From: JAVXAG01 sp040307645
Lineage (GTDB): Bacteria > Bacillota > Clostridia > Peptostreptococcales > Anaerovoracaceae
Direction: 5' to 3'
Assembly: GCA_040307645.1 (NCBI GenBank)
Contig: JAWRJF010000071.1
Coordinates: 1-6,232 of the forward strand
Length of the DNA stretch: 6,232 bases
The translations under genes and the position numbers were made by a program. Below are positions 1 to 4,199 of the stretch, in pieces. The notes beneath the pieces are model-generated. The model was not told the origin of the DNA and made no database searches. It saw only the letters and a list, made by a program, of their open reading frames with translations. The number at the start of each line of letters is the position of its first letter. Position 1 is the first letter of the stretch.

Positions 1-1
1 A

Positions 2-298
2 GTCGAAGATATTGAACACATTTGTGAAGAGTTATTAATTATTGAACAAGGGAAATTAATATATCAAGGAAAAATAGATGATTTGCTTTTGGAAGCATCA
101 AACAATTTAGGGATTAAAGAGTTTTTTACTTTAGATGAATTTCAAGAATACTCATGTAACAATAATGTTTTTACATTTAGAAGGGAATGCAAAAAAATTA
201 TTGCTACGGTTTCTAAAAGTAACTCTGATATTAAAGAATTTAATGTGAGCCTTGAAGATGCATATATGTGGAAGATAAGTAAAGGGGAAAACCAATGA
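2..298 (+). CDS. ABC transporter ATP-binding protein, C-terminal part (5' end outside window)
   Basis: The frame is open from the left edge to TGA at 296-298, giving 98 residues. It begins VEDIEHICEELLIIEQGKL, followed by IYQG. This is the usual run after the switch-histidine (H-loop) of ABC ATPases, where the family reads roughly H-x-V-E-D-I-E-x-I-C, then a strand and a G-K-x-x-x-x-G turn. The Walker A, signature and Walker B motifs would lie upstream and cannot be seen. The last 65 or so residues are a variable C-terminal extension. The protein would hydrolyse ATP on the cytoplasmic face to drive the two permeases that follow. Its stop overlaps the next start (ATGA), which indicates translational coupling. 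The substrate is unknown. An internal TTG at 83 is not a credible start, because the frame continues upstream with good homology. Confidence 0.85.
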   Translation, partial: VEDIEHICEELLIIEQGKLIYQGKIDDLLLEASNNLGIKEFFTLDEFQEYSCNNNVFTFRRECKKIIATVSKSNSDIKEFNVSLEDAYMWKISKGENQ

Positions 299-1335
299 TT
301 AAATTTCTTGCCTTTAATATAAAGAAAAAATGGAAAAGAATACCATTAATTATTTTGTTAATTTTGCTTATGGTGTTTATTTTCACTCAAATAGGAGAAA
401 TTTTCCATTATCCTGTTAAAAGTGACGTGGATTTACATAAATTAGAAGGATATGGTGAAAATAATTATTTATATATAAATAAGACAGATTCTGAGATAAA
501 GAAAGAATTAAGAAACAATATAGAAAAAACCATTACGAATAATACGGATAGTATTGAGAATTTAAGTAGTCTTAAAGAACTTTTAAAAAATTTAGATTAT
601 TACGATCTAGATGAACTTATCGAAAAAAGTAAAAAAGATAATGTTTCATATGCATATTTAAAAAATACTATACAAGAAATTAAAATGGAGTATAAATCAT
701 ATAATGCGATTAATAAAGATTTATTAGAAAGTACTAAAAACAAAGGTTATCAGATTGAATTTCAAAAAAATTATATTACTTATATTCAAGCTATAATTGC
801 ATTTTTGTTGATTCCTTTTATTATAATTATTTTTGAAGAAGATGATAGGTATAATATAAGAGAATCCATGAAGATTACTTCAAATAAGTACCTGAAATTT
901 TTTATTGCGGAATTATGTACGGTGTTGATTCCTATAATTATATTCACATACACATTGGGAGTATGTTTGAATTTATATAGTTATTTTAAGTTTTATTTTG
1001 CAGGTTACGATATAGAATATTTACCAATGACTATAAAATACTGTTTGTATTTTATTCCGTCAGTAATTTGCTTTACATCAGTTTTAATACTGATTATTTC
1101 TAAAGCGAAAAATTATATGTCCATAATGCCTCTATATTTGGTATGGATTATATTTAACATAACACCTAGAGCTACCAAATTACCTATGATTTTTGAAAGC
1201 TTAATAGTATTGCATCGCTTGGATACAAATATTTTAAATGAAAATAATATCATAATTAGGCAAGTATTAATTGTTATTATAAGTATAATTATACTTATGC
1301 TATCATACAATAAACGAAAGGAGAAAATATTATGA
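295..1335 (+). CDS. Probable ABC-2 type transporter permease, large
   Basis: This is a 346-residue integral membrane protein. The ATG at 295 overlaps the ATPase stop by 4 bases and is preceded by an AGGGG ribosome binding site. A basic N-terminus (residues 8-15) leads into a first membrane segment at about 16-33. A long, polar, mostly helical loop follows (about 35-158), then five more segments at about 160-180, 202-228, 248-268, 273-290 and 323-338. One helix, a large extracytoplasmic loop and a five-helix block is the layout of many ABC-2 permeases in peptide or antibiotic export and immunity systems. An acidic stretch, EEDDR (181-185), follows helix 2 on the presumed cytoplasmic side. No family-specific motif was recognised, so the permease call rests on topology and position after an ATPase. 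The substrate is unknown. Confidence 0.75.
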   Translation: MIKFLAFNIKKKWKRIPLIILLILLMVFIFTQIGEIFHYPVKSDVDLHKLEGYGENNYLYINKTDSEIKKELRNNIEKTITNNTDSIENLSSLKELLKNLDYYDLDELIEKSKKDNVSYAYLKNTIQEIKMEYKSYNAINKDLLESTKNKGYQIEFQKNYITYIQAIIAFLLIPFIIIIFEEDDRYNIRESMKITSNKYLKFFIAELCTVLIPIIIFTYTLGVCLNLYSYFKFYFAGYDIEYLPMTIKYCLYFIPSVICFTSVLILIISKAKNYMSIMPLYLVWIIFNITPRATKLPMIFESLIVLHRLDTNILNENNIIIRQVLIVIISIIILMLSYNKRKEKIL

Positions 1336-1967
1336 TAAAAAAAAGATTGAATTTACAATACTTTGTTTACCCAATGGTATATTCCCTACTGATATTGTTT
1401 GCATTTAATATAAAAAGTGTTTTAGATTTTGTTAATGTTTCTATTATGTACCTGCCATTGTATTTTATAATAACAGTTTCTAATTATAATACTAAGATAA
1501 ATGACATTGGTATGATAGAAATTGAATATATGCAAAATAGAAATAAGTTCTTAAATTATTTTAAGAGTGTTATTATCGAGCTTCTCAGCATTATTGTAAT
1601 TATTACTGTTCACTTAGGTTTGTATATTATCTTTTATAGAATGGATTTTAATTCATCAGTGTCGATTTATGATTATATACTGAATACGTATACTTCAATT
1701 TTATTGTTTGTAGGCTTCACATACTTTGTGAGTTCTTTAACATTCAGTAAATCCATAGCGATTTTTGTTTGCAGTATTTTTTGGATTTATTTTATGATTA
1801 ATATAGATAGTACTTCAATTTTAAATCCATTTTTTTATGTTGGCAATCCTAATAGTTCTGTGGTTTACGTGTATGTACAAAGTATTATAGGTATTGGATT
1901 TATTTTTTTAACAGGTTATCTTAAAACTAAAAGTCCATATTTTTTACAATCAATTAGAAGAATTTGA
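1332..1967 (+). CDS. Probable ABC transporter permease, small
   Basis: This is a 211-residue hydrophobic protein. The ATG at 1332 overlaps the preceding stop by 4 bases, and a GGAGA ribosome binding site lies about 8 bases upstream. Six membrane segments can be seen at about 11-26, 35-50, 80-101, 119-136, 140-157 and 178-197, with short loops and a basic C-terminus (RRI at the end). There is no large soluble domain. With the neighbouring larger permease and the ATPase it would form an ABC exporter with two different membrane subunits. Paired, unequal, weakly conserved permeases of this kind are common in bacteriocin or lantibiotic immunity transporters. That comparison is one of layout, not of recognised sequence. 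The next gene starts about 120 bases downstream. Confidence 0.7.
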   Translation: MIKKRLNLQYFVYPMVYSLLILFAFNIKSVLDFVNVSIMYLPLYFIITVSNYNTKINDIGMIEIEYMQNRNKFLNYFKSVIIELLSIIVIITVHLGLYIIFYRMDFNSSVSIYDYILNTYTSILLFVGFTYFVSSLTFSKSIAIFVCSIFWIYFMINIDSTSILNPFFYVGNPNSSVVYVYVQSIIGIGFIFLTGYLKTKSPYFLQSIRRI

Positions 1968-2086
1968 CACTTAAAGATAGGGGATATTTTTATATGCACT
2001 TATTATTTCTAAAATTTATTTTTGAAAATAATAAGAGAGTGTATATATTATTATTATTATTGTTGTTGTTTAGAGAGGAGTTGTTT

Positions 2087-2656
2087 ATGATTATTAATGC
2101 AAGAAAGTTGAAATTTGTTTTATTATGTTGTTTTACTCTACTTTTAATTAATTGTTTTAGTGTATATGCTATGGCGGCTGAACATGATAATGTAACATTT
2201 GATAAGGTGGAAAAAATAGGAAATAAAGTAGAACAGTATCTAGTAGTAAAAGGAACCTACGTTTATTTTAATTATGAATTAGCTGAAAAAAACAAAGAAT
2301 CATTTGAAGTGATTGAACAAGGCTTATTGATAGAATCGATAAGTAACGAATTTAATGGAACTAATGGTATCCAATTAAGAAGTGTTTCTATAAGCTTACC
2401 TATATGGGGGAATTATTGTGGCCCAGGATATAGTGGAGAAGATTTTACAAAACCTGCACAAGATATTTTGGATGAGGGGTGTAGGAGACATGATAAATGC
2501 TATAAATGGGGGTTATCATTAACTCAAAACTGCGAATGCAATCGAGCTTTGGTTCAATATATCGACGAAAACAAAAGTAAAATGACTGGGAAAATGGCAA
2601 AAGTTGCTTGGGCAATAAGAACATATTTTAATACAATAGGAATGATAGGGTGTTAA
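2087..2656 (+). CDS. Secreted phospholipase A2-like protein
   Basis: I choose ATG 2087 because AGAGAGGAG lies 6 bases upstream, giving 189 residues with a typical signal peptide: basic residues 6-9, a hydrophobic core at about 10-26, and likely cleavage near A-M-A (28-30). An intervening region (about 31-103) may be a propeptide. The PLA2 core follows: calcium loop YCGPG (110-114), D129, C132, then H135-D136-x-C138-Y139, the family's catalytic His and calcium-binding Asp, then CECNRA (149-154). Six cysteines (111, 132, 138, 149, 151, 189) could form three disulfides. Known enzymes of this family cleave the sn-2 ester of glycerophospholipids using calcium, outside the cell. One oddity is that the Asp usually found in CxCD (D99 in mammalian numbering) is Asn152 here, so activity may be reduced. 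The frame is open back to 1964, but that extension lacks a good start. It follows the ABC genes and is probably cotranscribed with them. Confidence 0.83.
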   Translation: MIINARKLKFVLLCCFTLLLINCFSVYAMAAEHDNVTFDKVEKIGNKVEQYLVVKGTYVYFNYELAEKNKESFEVIEQGLLIESISNEFNGTNGIQLRSVSISLPIWGNYCGPGYSGEDFTKPAQDILDEGCRRHDKCYKWGLSLTQNCECNRALVQYIDENKSKMTGKMAKVAWAIRTYFNTIGMIGC

Positions 2657-2684
2657 TTAATCAGTGAAGAGTATAGGTTATTAT

Positions 2685-2738
2685 ACTATGAAATAAATGA
2701 TATTTGACCATTACATGAGCCTTAAATTAATTCATAGT
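2685..2738. repeat. Inverted repeat, 8-bp arms
   Basis: ACTATGAA (2685-2692) and TTCATAGT (2731-2738) are perfect reverse complements separated by 38 bases. They lie 28 bases after the PLA2 stop. The stem could form a weak 3' hairpin on the operon transcript, but no U-tract follows it. It could also be a protein binding site. Confidence 0.4.
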
Positions 2739-2796
2739 CTATTTATATATAAATGGAGAGATGCATAATTGTATTATATGTATTTTCTATCCACAT

Positions 2797-2833
2797 CCCA
2801 ATATTATTTTGAATTTAAATAATGTATATTGGG
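2797..2833. repeat. Inverted repeat, 8-bp arms (CCCAATAT)
   Basis: CCCAATAT (2797-2804) and ATATTGGG (2826-2833) are perfect reverse complements around a 21-base AT-rich spacer. The GC-containing ends stand out in very AT-rich surroundings. No U-tract follows on either strand, so an operator or recombinase-related site is as likely as a terminator. Confidence 0.45.
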
Positions 2834-2980
2834 AGACATGAGTATGTACAGAAAATTTTTATTAGTGATAGGATTAAATACAAAGAGTGAATTAATACAT
2901 AAGATTACCTTGATTTTTACCTGTTATCCTTTTTTATGAAATAAAAACTGAATATAAATTTTTTATTTGTTTGTTTTTAC

Positions 2981-3020
2981 GAGGGCTTCGCATGTCAAAA
3001 TGCAGAAGTCCTCCTTTTTT
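2981..3020 (+). terminator. Terminator-like hairpin in the sigma-gene leader (putative attenuator)
   Basis: The left arm (2981-2993, GAGGGCTTCGCAT) pairs with the right arm (3000-3013, ATGCAGAAGTCCTC) over 13 pairs, with one G-U pair and one bulged A, around a 6-base loop. Six Ts follow at 3015-3020. This is a canonical intrinsic terminator. It ends only 45 bases before the start of the sigma-like gene and has no credible gene ending just upstream, so it is better read as an attenuator. Confidence 0.75.
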
Positions 3021-3102
3021 ATGCTCAAAAATCAAAAACAGAGTAAAAAAAGGAGGACCAAAGGATGTCAGACAAAGAAAAATATATTTATGTCAAAGGT
3101 AA
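2992..3102 (+). CDS. Possible 36-residue leader peptide overlapping the attenuator
   Basis: ATG 2992 has GAGGG (2981-2985) 6 bases upstream. It opens a frame of 36 codons ending in TAA at 3100-3102. The peptide is basic (many Lys and Arg), starts MSKCRSPPF, and matches nothing I recognise. Ribosomes using it would cross the terminator stem and the ribosome binding site of the sigma-like gene, and would end 38 bases inside that gene in another frame. Such a frame could couple translation to read-through, as leader peptides do. The ribosome binding site sits in the terminator's own left arm. It may equally be a chance frame. Confidence 0.25.
   Translation: MSKCRSPPFLCSKIKNRVKKGGPKDVRQRKIYLCQR
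3008..3058 (+). promoter_or_regulatory. Alternative hairpin that hides the sigma-gene ribosome binding site
   Basis: GTCCTCCTTTTTT (3008-3020) is perfectly complementary over 13 bases to AAAAAAGGAGGAC (3046-3058), which contains the AGGAGG ribosome binding site of the gene starting at 3065. The left strand is also the 3' arm and U-tract of the terminator hairpin at 2981-3020, so the two structures exclude each other. One state hides the ribosome binding site. The other stops transcription or, after read-through, leaves the site free. This is the layout of an RNA switch. No known riboswitch aptamer is recognisable. Confidence 0.6.
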
Positions 3103-3466
3103 AAAAATCTATGTACCTGATGAAGTGTATAGAGCATATAAAAAAGAGCTTAATCATGAAGCTCATTTGAAAAGATTAGATAGAAAGCATAAGGTATTTC
3201 ATTTCGGAGACTTCAACACAAGTATTGTAGATGTTGCAGATAATACAGTTGATGTTGAAAAAATCATTGAAACTAAAATGCTGATAGAAGATCTGTATCG
3301 TGCATTAAACAATTTAAATGAGGAAGAGAGAAATCTAATCAAATTACTATATTTTGATGATAAAACTCTCATAGAAGTTGCAAAGCAAAGAAATACAAAT
3401 CCAATGAAAATCAGTAGATTAAGAAATAAGGTTTTAGAGAAACTGAGAAAACTTTTGGATAGGTAA
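3065..3466 (+). CDS. Sigma-70 region 4-like regulatory protein of a mobile element
   Basis: This is a 133-residue protein starting at ATG 3065, eight bases after a perfect AGGAGG. Residues 8-47 form a small N-terminal region (YVKGKKIYVPDEVYRAY, then a basic helix rich in His, Lys and Arg). This is typical of the short sigma-like proteins in Gram-positive conjugative elements; Tn916 Orf7 is a functional parallel. Residues about 73-131 resemble sigma region 4: LxxLNEEERNLIKLLYF (81-97), then a helix-turn-helix at about 101-122, with TLIEVAKQ as the first helix and MKISRLRNKV as the recognition helix. Region 2, needed to melt promoters, is absent, so it is probably a regulator of element genes rather than a full sigma factor. 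Expression appears controlled by the overlapping hairpins upstream. A strong terminator follows. Confidence 0.8.
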   Translation: MSDKEKYIYVKGKKIYVPDEVYRAYKKELNHEAHLKRLDRKHKVFHFGDFNTSIVDVADNTVDVEKIIETKMLIEDLYRALNNLNEEERNLIKLLYFDDKTLIEVAKQRNTNPMKISRLRNKVLEKLRKLLDR

Positions 3467-3472
3467 ATCAAG

Positions 3473-3510
3473 TAGAGGGCAAGGGAAAATATCTCTGCCC
3501 TCTATTTTTT
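3473..3510 (+). terminator. Intrinsic terminator after the sigma-like gene
   Basis: TAGAGGGCA (3473-3481) and TGCCCTCTA (3496-3504) form a perfect 9-bp stem with a 14-base loop, followed by six Ts (3505-3510). It begins 6 bases after the sigma-like gene's stop. It should separate that transcript from the recombinase unit downstream. Confidence 0.88.
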
Positions 3511-3562
3511 AAAAATTTTTCGAAAAAATATTCAAAAAAGTGTTAAAAGTTGTCCTGAAAGT

Positions 3563-3617
3563 AAGGTTTATATATAGAGGGACTTTTATACCTCTTTATA
3601 TATAGATTTTGAACCTT
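3563..3617 (+). repeat. Long three-part inverted repeat / hairpin
   Basis: Three nested pairs of arms match perfectly: AAGGTT (3563-3568) with AACCTT (3612-3617), TATATATA (3569-3576) with TATATATA (3597-3604), and GAGG (3577-3580) with CCTC (3591-3594). The apical loop is 10 bases, and bulges of 2 and 7 bases lie on the right side. That makes 18 pairs in 55 bases. No U-tract follows, so this is a leader structure or protein site rather than a terminator. Confidence 0.6.
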
Positions 3618-3855
3618 GACAACTGAATAGACCAAGACAAGACGTTAACTGTTAGTTGAGCAATTTACAACTTACGCCAAGATAAACTTGCTAAGATAAT
3701 TGGTTTAAATGAATACCTACATTTGTAGAGGATATAAGGTTTGGAGCGGTAAATAAGTTTGTATAAAAAGAGGGTGGCAACTCTTGTGCGATGATATTAA
3801 CGGGGATAATGATACTTCTACAGTTGAAGCCGGCTCATCTTGAAAAGGGGCGGAG

Positions 3856-3906
3856 GTGAAATTCCTATGTTGCAGCCAATGCACTTGTCAATGTCATAAA
3901 ACTTAA
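3856..3906 (+). CDS. Possible 16-codon Cys-rich leader ORF
   Basis: GTG 3856 follows the purine run AAAAGGGGCGGA and opens a frame of 16 codons to TAA at 3904-3906. Five of the codons are Cys, in the pattern CC-x2-C-x-C-x-C (residues 5-13), followed by His and Lys. An overlapping frame from ATG 3867 (10 codons, MLQPMHLSMS, ending 3899) has GGAGG 10 bases upstream. At most one is likely real. Either could act as a regulatory leader peptide 28-35 bases before the next gene. Coding use is unproven and I recognise no family. Confidence 0.25.
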   Translation: MKFLCCSQCTCQCHKT

Positions 3907-3933
3907 AAATCTTAAAGATAAGGAGAAGATATT

Positions 3934-4101
3934 ATGTGTGATGAACATAATATAGATATAGAAATGAAAACAGATAAAAAAGATAAACAGACAATAAGTC
4001 TAATTGATGGTTGGAATATAGAAGTTAAATTTAATGAAAATGGATTTAGTTTAGAAAATTTAGTAGAGGAATACATCAAAGAAAAATTTTCTGTCTATTA
4101 G
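3934..4101 (+). CDS. Small acidic protein, TnpW-like
   Basis: This is a 55-residue frame from ATG 3934 to TAG 4099-4101, with AAGGAGA about 7 bases upstream. The N-terminal third is charged and looks disordered (many Asp, Glu and Lys up to residue 18). A compact segment follows, with hydrophobic residues alternating in W27-N-I-E-V-K-F33, then FNENG, then an amphipathic helix at about 38-53 (LENLVEEYIKEKF). The strand with Val and Phe followed by a short helix resembles TnpW, a small protein of Tn4451-type clostridial elements usually near 55-70 residues. I recall the family only in outline, so the match is tentative. Its function is not known to me. It sits between the structured leader and the recombinase and is probably transcribed with them. 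Confidence 0.6.
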   Translation: MCDEHNIDIEMKTDKKDKQTISLIDGWNIEVKFNENGFSLENLVEEYIKEKFSVY

Positions 4102-4107
4102 GGGCTG

Positions 4108-4141
4108 ACAAAAAATATAAGGAGCGTTATAATATTTTTGT
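4108..4141 (+). terminator. AT-rich hairpin after the tnpW-like gene
   Basis: ACAAAAA (4108-4114) pairs with TTTTTGT (4135-4141), and TATAA (4116-4120) with TTATA (4127-4131), separated by a 1x3 internal loop and capped by GGAGCG. The stem has 12 pairs, almost all A-T, and starts 7 bases after the stop. The U-run lies inside the stem rather than after it, so termination would be weak. It may be a spacer hairpin or a processing site. Confidence 0.4.
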
Positions 4142-4143
4142 GG

Positions 4144-4199
4144 AAGCCTAACCTTGGTTCGATTTATTGTATGTAAATTGAATTAAAGGAGGCTTTTTT
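4144..4199 (+). promoter_or_regulatory. Hairpin covering the recombinase ribosome binding site, followed by a U-tract
   Basis: AAGCCT (4144-4149) pairs with AGGCTT (4190-4195). After a 2-base bulge, CCTT (4152-4155) pairs with AAGG (4186-4189). Together these 10 pairs cover the whole AAGGAGG ribosome binding site (4186-4192) of the gene starting at GTG 4200. Six Ts (4194-4199) run straight into the start codon. The structure can therefore act both as a block to ribosome binding and as a weak terminator. The loop is about 30 bases. Confidence 0.5.

Larger units (their letters stand above)
2657..2980. other. AT-rich intergenic stretch without a convincing gene
   Basis: About 320 bases separate the PLA2 gene from the sigma-gene leader. 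I see no well-supported coding region and no classical U-tract terminator for the upstream operon. There are two perfect 8-bp inverted repeats, listed separately. TATAAA (2953-2958) and TATGAA (2935-2940) are possible -10 boxes for the sigma gene, but neither has a good -35 at proper spacing. TTGATT at 2910-2915 is the best -35 and gives a spacing of 19 to TATGAA. The cargo operon and the recombination module probably meet somewhere in this stretch. Confidence 0.5.
3511..3930 (+). other. Structured non-coding region, probable long leader of the tnpW-like/recombinase unit
   Basis: About 420 bases lie between the terminator and the next clear gene. There is no long frame. I see a large AT-rich hairpin (3563-3617), a stretch resembling the rRNA spacer consensus (about 3609-3630), small stems at 3768-3785 (AAGAG/CTCTT) and around CTACATTTGTAG (3718-3729), a palindrome AGCCGGCT (3828-3835), and a purine-rich ribosome-binding-like run with tiny ORFs at 3846-3906. 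The right half has noticeably more G and C than its surroundings. I could not fix a promoter. TTGTCC (3550-3555) with TATAGA (3573-3578), spacing 17, and TATAAA (3762-3767) without a good -35 are the candidates. I recognise no named RNA family. Confidence 0.45.

Noticed and set aside
1113..1310. Antisense frame of 65 residues within the large permease
   Set aside because: It lies wholly inside a well-supported gene and its hydrophobic content mirrors the opposite strand. No ribosome binding site supports it.
1964..2086. In-frame N-terminal extension of the PLA2 gene from TTG 1964 (or ATG 1994)
   Set aside because: The extension puts a poly-Leu stretch before a perfectly good signal peptide, and the only strong ribosome binding site lies ahead of ATG 2087. 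ATG 1994 has a weak AGGGG about 10 bases upstream and remains a minor alternative.
2844..2939. Short hydrophobic frame of 31 residues (MYRKFLLVIG...)
   Set aside because: GGGAG lies 8 bases upstream, but the peptide has no recognisable family and sits in very AT-rich DNA where short frames are expected. There is no support beyond the ribosome-binding-like bases.
2967..3170. Frame of 67 residues over the sigma-gene leader
   Set aside because: It begins at TTG without a ribosome binding site, is dominated by Lys from A-rich DNA, and overlaps the supported gene in another frame.
3199..3471. Antisense frame of 90 residues opposite the sigma-like gene
   Set aside because: It is a low-complexity Ser/Phe-rich shadow of the sense gene with no recognisable domain.
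3616..3650. TTGACA at 3616-3621 as a -35 box
   Set aside because: No acceptable -10 box lies 16-19 bases downstream, and the hexamer is better explained as part of the rRNA-spacer-like stretch.
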